64,000 nucleotides of DNA from Rhizobium pisi. GTDB lineage: Bacteria; Pseudomonadota; Alphaproteobacteria; Rhizobiales; Rhizobiaceae. Shown in pieces: positions 1-9,134 of the stretch; the first letter of the stretch is position 1, and every line of letters begins with the position of its first letter. The notes beneath the pieces were generated by a model. The model did not search any database. It saw only the letters and a program-made list of their open reading frames with translations, and was not told the origin of the DNA. Location of the stretch: the NCBI RefSeq assembly GCF_003938655.1, contig NZ_RJJT01000002.1:62001-126000 (forward strand), in the 5' to 3' direction. The position numbers and the translations under genes are program-made.

Positions 1-225
1 GAAGTGCCGGGCGCCCTGAAAGAACAGCTGGGTCCGGGAGGGCGGCTTATCATCCCCGTCGGCTGCAGCGACGCGCAGCGTCTGAAGCGCATCACGCGCA
101 CCGCAGCCGCTACCTTCGAGGAAGAAGATCTCGGCGGCGTAGTCTTCGTTCCCTTGATCGGCGAAGACGCCTGGACCGCTGCACATCCGATGTATACGGC
201 CACGGCCCCGAGGAAAAACAAATGA
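1..225 (+). CDS. pcm: Protein-L-isoaspartate O-methyltransferase, C-terminal part
   Basis: This is the last 74 codons of a gene whose 5' end lies outside the window. PCMT uses S-adenosylmethionine to methylate isoaspartyl residues in damaged cytoplasmic proteins so they can be repaired. Visible are the late methyltransferase strand GPGGRLIIPVG and the family's C-terminal FVPLIG. The stop TGA at 223-225 overlaps a downstream ATG in an ATGA arrangement, so a second gene once followed it directly. Assignment to the PCMT family is firm; whether the full protein carries extra domains cannot be seen. Confidence 0.85.
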   Translation, partial: EVPGALKEQLGPGGRLIIPVGCSDAQRLKRITRTAAATFEEEDLGGVVFVPLIGEDAWTAAHPMYTATAPRKNK

Positions 226-329
226 ACCAGTCGCTCTCGCAGAGCTACGAGCGCCTATGCCCCGATTGCGGAAAACCGCGGTTTCTTCTCGATCTCAAAG
301 CCGACGAAAGGGACGCTGTAGCGTTTTGA
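222..329 (+). pseudogene. Short ORF, possible C-terminal remnant of an erythromycin-esterase-like gene
   Basis: A 35-codon ORF begins at an ATG that overlaps the pcm stop. Its translation contains LCPDCGKPRFLLDLKADE. This resembles, from memory of the family, the region near the end of erythromycin-esterase-like proteins where a P-x-F-L-L-D-L string occurs, and such genes sit beside PCMT genes in some rhizobia. The ORF lacks all catalytic regions and ends in an intergenic stretch. I infer a decayed remnant; it could also be a chance ORF. Confidence 0.3.
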
Positions 330-362
330 ATTGCTGTCCGAATTCATCTCAGAAATTGCATC

Positions 363-1127
363 TCAGAAGGAGAGATCAAGCACCTTGCCCTCGAACAGGC
401 GGTCCCGGGAGCCTTCGAGATGCGCCTTCATCAGCCTTTGCGCGTCATCGGGCCGGCCGTCGGCGATCGCCTTGTAGATGGCATTGTGCTCTTCGTAGAC
501 CTGTTCCAGCCCTTGGCGGGGGCCAAGCAGGGAGAGGCCGTGAAGATGCATTCCGACGGCGATATGAGCTTTCAGCGCATCGATCGAGGCGGTGTAATAA
601 TGGTTGTTGGCAGCCTCCGTCACCGCGCGGTGGAAAATGAAGTCGGCGTCGGTGCGGTGAAGCTGATGGCTCGTTGCCTCGCGCAGATCCGCCAGCGCGC
701 TGGCAATCTTCTGAATCGCCTGCTCATTGCGGCGCTTGGCGGCGAAATAGGCGGCCGCCGGCTCGATCGTCAGGCGGAATTCGTAACAGCGCTGGATATC
801 GGCGATCGTCTTGACCGGCGAATAAGCAAGCTGCGTGGTCGGCGATCCGTGCGCGCTGACGAAGGTGCCGGCGCCTTGCCGAGCATAGACCATGCCCTGG
901 TCGCGCAGGCGCGCCAGCGCATCGCGGACGATCGGCCTGGACACACCGAGCATCGAGGCAAGCTCATGCTCGCCGGGAAGACGTGAATCCGGCGGATAGT
1001 TTCCGCCACGGATACGCTCGAGCAACTGGTCGAAGACGCGATCGACCAGCTTGACGGCCTTGCCGCGTTCGGGCTTGCCCGGCGGGCCGGCTTCCGCGTT
1101 CAAAGAGTCGCCATTCACTTCAACCAC
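363..1127 (-). CDS. GntR-family transcriptional regulator, FadR subfamily (FCD domain)
   Basis: A 254-aa regulator starting at GTG 1127, preceded by a GGGGAG ribosome site. The N-terminal winged helix (about residues 28-95) includes LPGEHELASMLGVSRPIVRD and the wing RQGAGTFVS. The C-terminal all-helical FCD domain carries the Asp/His metal- or ligand-binding pattern (DADFIFHRAV, then later histidines in the HLHG and KAHLEG segments). It is the last gene of the leftward operon of transporter and acid sugar kinase. It most likely represses both divergent operons and is relieved by the transported substrate or an intermediate. Role in this locus is inferred from position. Confidence 0.9.
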   Translation of the reverse strand: MVEVNGDSLNAEAGPPGKPERGKAVKLVDRVFDQLLERIRGGNYPPDSRLPGEHELASMLGVSRPIVRDALARLRDQGMVYARQGAGTFVSAHGSPTTQLAYSPVKTIADIQRCYEFRLTIEPAAAYFAAKRRNEQAIQKIASALADLREATSHQLHRTDADFIFHRAVTEAANNHYYTASIDALKAHIAVGMHLHGLSLLGPRQGLEQVYEEHNAIYKAIADGRPDDAQRLMKAHLEGSRDRLFEGKVLDLSF

Positions 1128-1151
1128 GTCATTCTCCCCGACGGTATCTTA

Positions 1152-2213
1152 CTATGCCGCCTGATTCCGAAGAACCAGTTTTAGCAAACTATCGGGCTTG
1201 CCGAAGCCCCCCGACTTGAGGGCGCACCGAAAATGCCGCCCGTCTTTGGCCGTAACATCGAACCAAGGAATACCGGCCTCGATCTCGCCCTTCGGCGCCA
1301 CCACCCGGATGTTAAGCGCCTGGAACACCGCAAGCGCCGTATCGCCGCCGCCGACCATCAGCATGTCGGGCCTCGTGTCGTCGATGACCGCTTTGACGCC
1401 CGCCGCAAAGCGCTGGGCGACAAGGCCTGAATCGGCCGCCATGTCGCCGGTGCAACGCAGCAGCACCGGCAGCGCCAGGCCCTCCCCGCATTCGATCTCG
1501 CCCGACGGCGCGTCCACCACCACACGCAAGGTACCGGAGGCCTCGAGGCGGCTCATCTGGGCGGCGGTTATCGGATCGCGCGAGCCGAAGGCAAACAGCG
1601 TGCGCGGGCTTGCCACAAATTCCGTGACTGGCCGCCCCGCTTCGCCAAGCCGGCGGGCAAGTGCTGCGCCGAGACCACGTGCACCGACGGCAAGCGTCCT
1701 CAGCCAGTCATGACCGTCGACGATCTGGTCGAGGTCTATATCGTCCTCGGCATCGGCAACGACAACATTGTCCCTGCTGCCCTTGAACAGGTCGGCGATC
1801 CGCAGCGGTTTGGCGACCCCACGGCCGACGACGCAGCCTCGGTAGGTCACGCGTTCCTGATCAGGAATGGCGGGCGCCACGAGGATCGTCTCCAGACCAA
1901 GCGCCTCCGCCAGCGCCAGGCTTTCCGCTGCGACATTGCCCTTCAGCCGGGAGTCGATCTTCTTCATGACGACGGCGGGCTTGGCGCCACGAAGGACCTC
2001 CGTCGCCATCCTAACTCTTTCCACAGCCTCGCGCTCGCCGAGCGCGCGCGAGGCTGTGTTGACGACGACGACATCGCTGCCGGTGGCAATTGCATCCTGC
2101 ACCGCCTCGATATCGACGGCGACCACAACCGAAAGGCCGGCTCCGGCAAAGGGCGTGCCGGTATCGAGCGCACCTGTCAGATCGTCGGCAATGATGGCGG
2201 CTTTCAGCGTCAT
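1152..2213 (-). CDS. Four-carbon acid sugar kinase family protein (DUF1537)
   Basis: A 353-aa kinase of the family once called DUF1537, which phosphorylates four-carbon acid sugars such as threonate or erythronate at O4 using ATP. The N-terminal substrate domain opens with IIADDLTGALDTGTPFA. The C-terminal nucleotide-binding domain has GGGDTALAVFQAL, GEIEAGIPW and the LKSGGFG loop near the end. It is somewhat shorter than the roughly 400-430 residues usual in the family. Its ATG overlaps the stop of the upstream ABC ATPase (ATGA), indicating translational coupling. The PdxA2-like dehydrogenase of the divergent operon is the expected next enzyme. Exact stereochemistry of the substrate cannot be read from sequence. 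Confidence 0.88.
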   Translation of the reverse strand: MTLKAAIIADDLTGALDTGTPFAGAGLSVVVAVDIEAVQDAIATGSDVVVVNTASRALGEREAVERVRMATEVLRGAKPAVVMKKIDSRLKGNVAAESLALAEALGLETILVAPAIPDQERVTYRGCVVGRGVAKPLRIADLFKGSRDNVVVADAEDDIDLDQIVDGHDWLRTLAVGARGLGAALARRLGEAGRPVTEFVASPRTLFAFGSRDPITAAQMSRLEASGTLRVVVDAPSGEIECGEGLALPVLLRCTGDMAADSGLVAQRFAAGVKAVIDDTRPDMLMVGGGDTALAVFQALNIRVVAPKGEIEAGIPWFDVTAKDGRHFRCALKSGGFGKPDSLLKLVLRNQAA

Positions 2214-3201
2214 GCGGTCTCACCCGTGTTGACGGCATGGCAGGCGACGAGATGCCCGGGCCGGGCCTCTTTCCAGGCGGGGATGACCTTGCCGCAGACA
2301 TCCATGGCGATCGGGCAGCGTGTGTGAAAACGGCAGCCCGAGGGCGGGTTCAGCGGGCTCGGCACATCGCCCTGCAGGATCTGGCGCTGGCGAGTGCGCT
2401 CATGCTCCGGATCGGTCTCCGGAACGGCAGACAGCAACGCCTTGGTATAGGGATGCAGCGGATTGTCGAAGAGTTCCTCTCGGGTCGCCAGTTCGGCGAG
2501 CCGCCCGAGATACATGACGCCGACGCGGGTGCTGATGTGGCGCACGACAGCGAGATCATGGGCGATGAAGAGATAGGTCAGCCCGTATTTCTCCTGCAGA
2601 TCGAGCAGAAGATTGATGATCTGCGCCTGGATCGAAACGTCGAGCGCCGAGATCGCCTCGTCGCAGACGATGAATTTCGGCTGGCAGGCGAGCGCGCGGG
2701 CGATGGCGACTCGCTGGCGCTGGCCGCCGGAAAGCTCATGCGGATAACGCTGGGCGAACCGCTTGGGCAGGCCGACGTCGGCGAGCAGCGTCGCCACCCT
2801 CTCCTTCAGCTCGGCCTTGGTGCAGAGCTTGTGGAAGAGAATGGGCTCGCCGATCGCCTCGCCCACCGTCATGCGCGGATTGAGCGTTGAATACGGGTCC
2901 TGGAAGACGATCTGCAGGTCGCGGCGGAAAGGCCGCATCTGCTTCTCGTCGAGCGTGGCGAGATCCTGGCCTTTGTAAACGACCCTGCCGCTGGTTGCCT
3001 TGTAGAGGTTGAGAATGGTGAAACCGGTCGTCGATTTGCCGCAGCCGGATTCGCCAACGAGGCTCAGCGTCTCGCCTTCCATGATGTCGAGATCGACATT
3101 GTCGAGTGCATAGACAGTCGCCGATCGCTCACCGAAGGCGCCGAGCCTGACGTGGAAATGCTTGACCAGATTTTCGACCTTGAGCAGCGGTTGAGCAGCC
3201 A

Positions 3202-3202
<1 letters not shown>
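2210..3202 (-). CDS. Peptide/oligosaccharide-type ABC transporter ATPase (DppF/OppF-like)
   Basis: A 330-aa ATPase of the Dpp/Opp importer class. Walker [12 protein letters not shown]-loop QDPY, signature [15 protein letters not shown], Walker B ending IVCDEAIS and a C-terminal oligopeptide/dipeptide domain with the cysteine motif [15 protein letters not shown] are all present. The start is ATG 3202, which overlaps the stop of the preceding ATPase (ATGA); a longer upstream reading would run into that gene. It pairs with the next ATPase to power the two permeases. The acid sugar kinase and GntR regulator in the operon suggest that a sugar-acid compound, not a peptide, is imported. Confidence 0.93.
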
Positions 3203-4205
<1,003 letters not shown>

Positions 4206-4209
<4 letters not shown>

Positions 4210-5165
4210 TTGCTGCCCCGCGGATTGAGCGCGTCGTTGAGACCGTCGCCGAGGAAGCTGAAGGCCACCGAGGCAAGGCCAAGCACGGCCGCCGGAGCGG
4301 CGAGAAGATGCGGATAATGCTGCCAGACGCGCAGGCCGTCCGAGATCATATTGCCCCAGCTCGGCGTCGGCGGATTGACTCCGACGCCGAGGAAGCTGAA
4401 GGCGCTTTCCAGCACCATCGCCGTGCCGAGACCGGCGCTGACCGAGACGATCAGGGGTCCGAGCGCATTCGGCACGACATAACGCTTGATGATAATCCAG
4501 TTCGACAGGCCGAGCGCCTGGGCCGCTGTGATATAGGGGCGGCTGCGGATCGACAGCACCTGGGCGCGCACCAGACGGGCATAGGGCGGCCAGGAGATCA
4601 GCGCCATCGATCCGAAGACGAGGATGAAATCCACCCATATCGTCTGGCGGTAGAAGGGATTGAGGGTCTCGAGATAGCGCGCCTCCATCCACCGGGTGAT
4701 CGGCGATTTCAGCGACGCGTTGATGACGACGACGAGCAGCAAATTGGGAACCGACATCGTCACATCGGTCAGCCACATGATGGCGCGATCGAAAGGGTTG
4801 CCGAAGAAACCGGCCACCGCACCGAGCGTGAGGCCGATCAGCACCGCGAAAGAGGTGACGATGACTGCGACCAGGAAGGCGGTCCGGGTGCCGAAGACCA
4901 CGCGGCTGAAGACGTCGCGGCCGAGATCGTCGGTCCCGAAGAGGTGGCTCATCGACGGCGGCGCGTTGCGGGCATTGAGGTCCTGGCTCAGATAATCGTA
5001 AGGCGTCAGATACGGTCCGAAGATCGCCGCAAAGGCGAGGATCAGAACGACGGCCAGGCCGAAGACGGCGAGTTTGTTGCGCCGCAGCCGGTGCCAGGCG
5101 TCGCGCCACAGGCTGACCGCCGGCTCCTCGATGGTTTCTGCGGGGGAAAGAGGGATTGCGGACAT
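4206..5165 (-). CDS. Peptide-type ABC transporter permease (DppC-like)
   Basis: A 319-aa inner-membrane permease of the BPD_transp_1 family with the extended N-terminus of DppC proteins. A cytoplasmic segment is followed by a first membrane helix ([20 protein letters not shown]) and the periplasmic LTPYDY segment. The cytoplasmic coupling motif is [19 protein letters not shown]. The protein ends in NPRGSK, typical of DppC. The gene starts 2 bp after the upstream permease and overlaps the ATPase downstream, so it sits in a tightly coupled operon. Confidence 0.93.
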
Positions 5166-5167
5166 GG

Positions 5168-6130
5168 TCAGCGGCTCCTTCTTGTATCATTGGCGCGCGG
5201 ATCGAGCAGCGGATAGAGCACATCGACCAACAGGTTCGACACCATCACCAGGAACGATCCGATCAGCGTGATCGCCAGAATGACAGGATAATCGGAATTG
5301 ATCAGCGCCTGCACGGTCAGCCGGCCAAGACCCGGCAGGCCGAAAACAAGTTCTACGAAGATCGCACCGTTGACGATGGTGATCATGATCAGGCCGAGCT
5401 GCGTGACGACAGGCGTCAGCACCGGGCGCAGGATATGGCGCAATGCCACGACGATCTCCGGCACGCCCTTGGCGCGGGCGGTGCGGACGAAATCCTCCGA
5501 CAGCACCTCGATGACGGCGGCGCGTGTCTGCCGCACGATCAGCGCGATCGGCTGGAAGGAAAGGACGAGCAGCGGCAGCAAGATGCGGACATCGAGGATG
5601 CCGCCCCAGCCATAGGGCACGCTCGCGCCCGGCAGCAGCACGATGAGGCCGACCATCAGCAGCGGACCGGCGACATAGGCCGGGATCGCCCAGAGGAAGA
5701 GAGCCGAGCCCAGAATGGCATAGTCGATGCGCGAATTCTGGTTCAGCGCCGCGATCATGCCGAGCGGGATCGCGACGACTGTTGTCAGGATGATGGAACA
5801 GAGGGCAAGCTGGAAGGAGACGGGGGTCGCGGCCGAGACCATCGCCCAGACGGAGCGGCCCGAGGTCAGCGAATTGCCGAACTGGCCGTGCAGCAGGTTC
5901 CAGATGTAAAGGCCGAACTGCTCGATGAAAGGCCTGTTGAGACCGGCGCTTTCGCGGATGGCTTCGATGCGCTGCGGATTATAGGCGACATCACCTGGCG
6001 CGCGCAGAAAGATGAGCTTGATCGGATCGCCGGCGCCATAGAAGGCCAGCGCATAGACAGCCAGCATCACCACCAGAACGGACGGAACCCAGATGGCAAA
6101 CCGGGTTAGCACGTAGCGCAGCAAGGCCAC
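5168..6130 (-). CDS. Peptide-type ABC transporter permease (DppB-like)
   Basis: A 320-aa permease with the DppB-like N-terminus (LLRYVLTRFAIWVPSVLVV) and the coupling segment ARAKGVPEIVVALRHILRP. The C-terminus LLVDVLYPLLDPRAN matches the usual DppB ending. Together with DppC it forms the membrane channel for the imported solute. It lies about 125 bp after the solute-binding-protein gene, and a hairpin in that gap probably sets its expression below that of the binding protein. Confidence 0.93.
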   Translation of the reverse strand: MALLRYVLTRFAIWVPSVLVVMLAVYALAFYGAGDPIKLIFLRAPGDVAYNPQRIEAIRESAGLNRPFIEQFGLYIWNLLHGQFGNSLTSGRSVWAMVSAATPVSFQLALCSIILTTVVAIPLGMIAALNQNSRIDYAILGSALFLWAIPAYVAGPLLMVGLIVLLPGASVPYGWGGILDVRILLPLLVLSFQPIALIVRQTRAAVIEVLSEDFVRTARAKGVPEIVVALRHILRPVLTPVVTQLGLIMITIVNGAIFVELVFGLPGLGRLTVQALINSDYPVILAITLIGSFLVMVSNLLVDVLYPLLDPRANDTRRSR

Positions 6131-6201
6131 CTCCCACCTGTTGTACGATGCGTTCCCATCCCTGGAAGTCAGGCGGATCGCATCTCTTCTTCTTGAAACT
6201 T

Positions 6202-6227
6202 GCGCGAAGACCTTGCGGCCTTCGCGC
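6202..6227 (-). terminator. Hairpin between binding-protein and permease genes
   Basis: Perfect 8-bp arms GCGCGAAG (6202-6209) and CTTCGCGC (6220-6227) with a 10-nt loop in the gap between the SBP gene and the DppB gene. There is no T-run on the leftward strand, so an mRNA-stabilising or attenuating hairpin is more likely than a full terminator. Similar hairpins follow the binding-protein genes of the two other ABC systems here. Confidence 0.6.
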
Positions 6228-6255
6228 GCTTATTGCCAGGAATGATCGTTCCGAT

Positions 6256-7893
6256 TCAGCCGATGGAGATGTTCCAGGGTTCAACGATCTGCCAGTCGAG
6301 GTTCTTGTCCAGGCCCTTGACCTCCTTGGTGGCCCAGCGCGACATCGCCTGAGAATACCATGGAATGAAGGCCCAATCGTCGCGGAACGCCTTCTGGGCC
6401 TGCTGGGCGAGAGCGATACGCTGCGGATCATCGGCAGCCTTGGTCGTCGCTTCGGCAAGCGCGCTGTCGACCTTGTCGTTCTTGTATCCGCCAAGCTTGT
6501 TCTGGGCGTTCGACGAGGTCGAGGCAATGGAGCCGGCGAGATACGAGACGGCATCGGGAACACGGGTGCCGACGTCGTCGCGGAAGATCTGGACCGAGTT
6601 CTGATCCGGACCGGCATAGGAATCCTGCTGCGGCTTCATGTCGACGGCAGTGATGCCGAGATTCTGACGCCACTGCTCGGCGATGAACTGGGCGGCGGCT
6701 TGAATAGCCGGCCCGGAGATGCCGACAAACAGGATCTTCGGCAGGCGTTCAGGCCCGCCGTAGCTCGATTCCGCGAGCAGCTTCTTTGCGCCTTCGGGAT
6801 CATAGGGATAGGGCTCGAAGCCGGAATTGTCGGCGCCGGGAACCGAGTTGAGGATCTGGTCGGCTTTCTTGTGCGGCCCGTCGGGATAGGAGGCTTTGAA
6901 CAGGCCGTCGCGATCGACCGCCATGATCAGGGCCTGGCGCACCTTCGGATCGTCCATCGGCGCACGGGAAATGTTGAACCAGAAGTGCTGGCTCGTGGGT
7001 ATCAGCGGGCCGGCCGAGAATTCCGGGCCGAGATCCTGGATGATGGTCGAGGTGATGAGTTCGGTATGGGCATTGAACTCGCCCGACTTGATCAGCGACG
7101 TTGCGCTGACATTGTCCTCGATCGAGGTGATGTCGATGCGCGCAAGCTTCGGCTTCGGCCCGAAGAAGTTCTCGTTCGGCTCGAAAGAGAGCTTGCCGGC
7201 GTCGATATCGATGCTCGTCAGCTTGAAGGGACCGGAGAAGGCCGGCTTATTGTCGGGCTTGTACCAGTCGATGATCTCCTCGCCGTCGCTGCCGCGCGAC
7301 TGCGATGCCTTGGTGATCGGCGCGATGTGGTTTGCAAGCCGCATGAAGAAGATCGGATCGGCGGCAGCCAGCGTCACGACAACAGTTCCCTCGTCGGGGG
7401 TCGCGACACCGGTCAGCTCGCTGCCAGAGCCGGCGGCGATTTCAGCGTAACCCTTGACCTTGCTCAGCACCTGGTCGGCGCGCTGGCTCTTGGTGTTCGG
7501 CATCGAGGCGACTTCCCACGAGCCCTTGACATCCGCCGAGGTGATCTTGCTGCCGTCGGAGAAGACGGCCTTGGGGTCGATCTTGAAGGTCCAGACGGTG
7601 TTGTCGGCCGATTCCCAGCTGGTGAAGACGTAAGGCTTGATATTGCCTTCGCTGTCGAAATACATGGGCGCGGCCCACCAGATCGAATTCCAGCGGAAGG
7701 TCCTGCCGCCACCGCGCAGCGGCGACCAATCCTGATCGAAGGCGGGATGAGCGACCATCAGGACCTGGCCCTCATCGGCCAGGACGATGCGGGCATTCAT
7801 CCCGACCACGGTGAGGCCGACGCCGGCTGCAAGGCCGAGCTTCAGCGCATTGCGACGCGATATATTGGTCTTATCCGATTGATTAAAAGACAT
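6256..7893 (-). CDS. Peptide-type ABC transporter solute-binding protein, Tat-exported
   Basis: A 545-aa family-5 extracellular solute-binding protein that delivers substrate to the DppBC-like permease in the periplasm. The start is ATG 7893, directly preceded by GGGAGGA; a longer frame upstream has no such site. Residues 12-18 read SRRNALK, a twin-arginine signal, followed by a hydrophobic stretch and a probable cleavage after VLADEG. Family-5 proteins bind peptides but also oligosaccharides and opines. The neighbouring acid sugar kinase, aldolase and sialidase-like genes point to a carbohydrate-acid ligand. First gene of the leftward operon. Confidence 0.92.
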   Translation of the reverse strand: MSFNQSDKTNISRRNALKLGLAAGVGLTVVGMNARIVLADEGQVLMVAHPAFDQDWSPLRGGGRTFRWNSIWWAAPMYFDSEGNIKPYVFTSWESADNTVWTFKIDPKAVFSDGSKITSADVKGSWEVASMPNTKSQRADQVLSKVKGYAEIAAGSGSELTGVATPDEGTVVVTLAAADPIFFMRLANHIAPITKASQSRGSDGEEIIDWYKPDNKPAFSGPFKLTSIDIDAGKLSFEPNENFFGPKPKLARIDITSIEDNVSATSLIKSGEFNAHTELITSTIIQDLGPEFSAGPLIPTSQHFWFNISRAPMDDPKVRQALIMAVDRDGLFKASYPDGPHKKADQILNSVPGADNSGFEPYPYDPEGAKKLLAESSYGGPERLPKILFVGISGPAIQAAAQFIAEQWRQNLGITAVDMKPQQDSYAGPDQNSVQIFRDDVGTRVPDAVSYLAGSIASTSSNAQNKLGGYKNDKVDSALAEATTKAADDPQRIALAQQAQKAFRDDWAFIPWYSQAMSRWATKEVKGLDKNLDWQIVEPWNISIG

Positions 7894-8023
7894 ACATTCC
7901 TCCCAGAGTGAATTCGGCAGCGCTCTCCCTGCACCTGCCCGGCGCAGCACAATCCGTCCCCATATCGTTCTCTTGTTATTGTAAATATGTCAATAAAAAT
8001 TCGCAATTTCGAACCGACGAAAG

Positions 8024-8037
8024 TTTTTCTAGAAAAA
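8024..8037. promoter_or_regulatory. 14-bp AT-rich palindrome
   Basis: TTTTTCTAGAAAAA is perfectly self-complementary. It lies about 130 bp upstream of the leftward binding-protein gene in the divergent promoter region. It could be a regulator site or simply part of the AT-rich promoter DNA. Confidence 0.35.
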
Positions 8038-8084
8038 TAATATAGCAATTACAACAAGATAAATTTTCTCTATCGCATAAAATC

Positions 8085-8105
8085 ATTTTGTCTTCTTGAC
8101 AAAAT
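8085..8105. promoter_or_regulatory. Candidate GntR/FadR-type operator
   Basis: A perfect inverted repeat with arms ATTTTGTC (8085-8092) and GACAAAAT (8098-8105) around a 5-bp centre. It overlaps a rightward TTGACA -35-like hexamer at 8096-8101, a typical place for repression. The only regulator in the locus is the GntR/FadR-family gene at 363-1127, so it is the obvious candidate ligand; this is inference. Confidence 0.55.
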
Positions 8106-8217
8106 CGCCGCAATGGCAAAGCTCTTGGCGCTCTATCGCGACAGACGAATGACAATTGCATGCGCAGCCGAGCGGTTCGAACACCGACCGACGACGGGAC
8201 GCGCCGAGGAGGGCGGA

Positions 8218-9123
8218 ATGAGCAATTCCAGAATTACAGGCGTTTTCAGCGCATCGGCAACGCCCCTGAAGGCAGACAACACACCGGACCTCGCACTTTT
8301 CACCGATCATTGCAGGCAGCTGCTGGCCGAGGGGTGCCATGGCGTGGCACTGCTCGGCACAACGGGCGAGGCCAATTCCTTCTCCGGAGCCGAACGCCGC
8401 GCCATTCTGGAAGCGGCACTGAAGGCCGGTATTCCTGCCGACAAGCTAATGCCTGGCACGGGCGTCGTCGCCATTCCAGAGACGGTGGAACTGACCCGGC
8501 ACGCCCTGTCACTCGGCGTGACCAAGGTCGTCATGCTGCCGCCCTTCTACTACAAGGGCGTCTCGGACGACGGACTTTTCGCCGCCTATTCGCAAGTGTT
8601 GGAAAAGGTCGCGGACACCCGCCTGCAGGTCATCCTCTATCACATCCCGCAGGTTTCCGGCGTGCCACTGTCCATTCCGCTGATCGGGCGGCTGATTGCG
8701 GCCTTCCCTGAAACAGTTGTCGGCATCAAGGAATCTGCCGGCGATTTCAATAACATGCAGGCGATCATCGCCGCCTACCCCAACTTCGCTGTGCTGGCGG
8801 GCGCCGATCCGCTGCTGCTGCCGCTGTTGAAGGCGGGCGGTGCCGGCTGCATCACCGCAACCTCCAATCTCGTGGCGAATTCACTGCGCACCGTCTACGA
8901 CCATGTCCATAACGAGGCGCGAATTGCCGACGTCGAGGCTGCGCAGGCGCGCATCAACGCCTATCGCACTCTGTCCAATTCCTACGTCCAGATCCCGACC
9001 ATCAAGGCGATGGTAGGGCTGAAGACCGGCAATCCCGCCTGGAAGCGCACACGCGCACCGCTGATGCCGCTGAGCGATGCTGACTATGCCGCACTCGCCG
9101 AAAGCTACGCCAAGCTGCATTGA
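8218..9123 (+). CDS. Dihydrodipicolinate synthase / N-acetylneuraminate lyase family aldolase
   Basis: A 301-aa class I aldolase. These enzymes cleave or form bonds to pyruvate (or another 2-oxo acid) through a lysine Schiff base. Seen are GTTGE (residues 47-51), the tyrosine of YHIPQ (residue 141) and the Schiff-base lysine K171 in VVGIKES. The start ATG 8218 has GAGGAGG just upstream. Because it is in a catabolic operon with a sialidase-like protein, alcohol dehydrogenase and acid sugar enzymes, a lyase role on a 2-keto sugar acid is more likely than lysine biosynthesis. First gene of the rightward operon; the substrate is unknown. Confidence 0.9.
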   Translation: MSNSRITGVFSASATPLKADNTPDLALFTDHCRQLLAEGCHGVALLGTTGEANSFSGAERRAILEAALKAGIPADKLMPGTGVVAIPETVELTRHALSLGVTKVVMLPPFYYKGVSDDGLFAAYSQVLEKVADTRLQVILYHIPQVSGVPLSIPLIGRLIAAFPETVVGIKESAGDFNNMQAIIAAYPNFAVLAGADPLLLPLLKAGGAGCITATSNLVANSLRTVYDHVHNEARIADVEAAQARINAYRTLSNSYVQIPTIKAMVGLKTGNPAWKRTRAPLMPLSDADYAALAESYAKLH

Positions 9124-9134
9124 GGAGATCCGTC

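Larger units (their letters stand above)
7894..8217. promoter_or_regulatory. Divergent promoter region of the acid-sugar catabolic locus
   Basis: A 324-bp gap between the divergent binding-protein and aldolase genes. The part from about 7975 to 8100 is strikingly AT-rich compared with the surrounding genes. It contains the inverted repeat and palindrome listed separately, and a TTGACA hexamer at 8096-8101 on the rightward strand. No convincing coding sequence is present: the upstream ATG at 8113 in frame with the aldolase lacks a ribosome site. Confidence 0.7.

Noticed and set aside
6148..7911. 587-codon rightward ORF
   Set aside because: It is antisense to the Tat-exported binding-protein gene, shows no family motifs, and arises from high GC at third positions.
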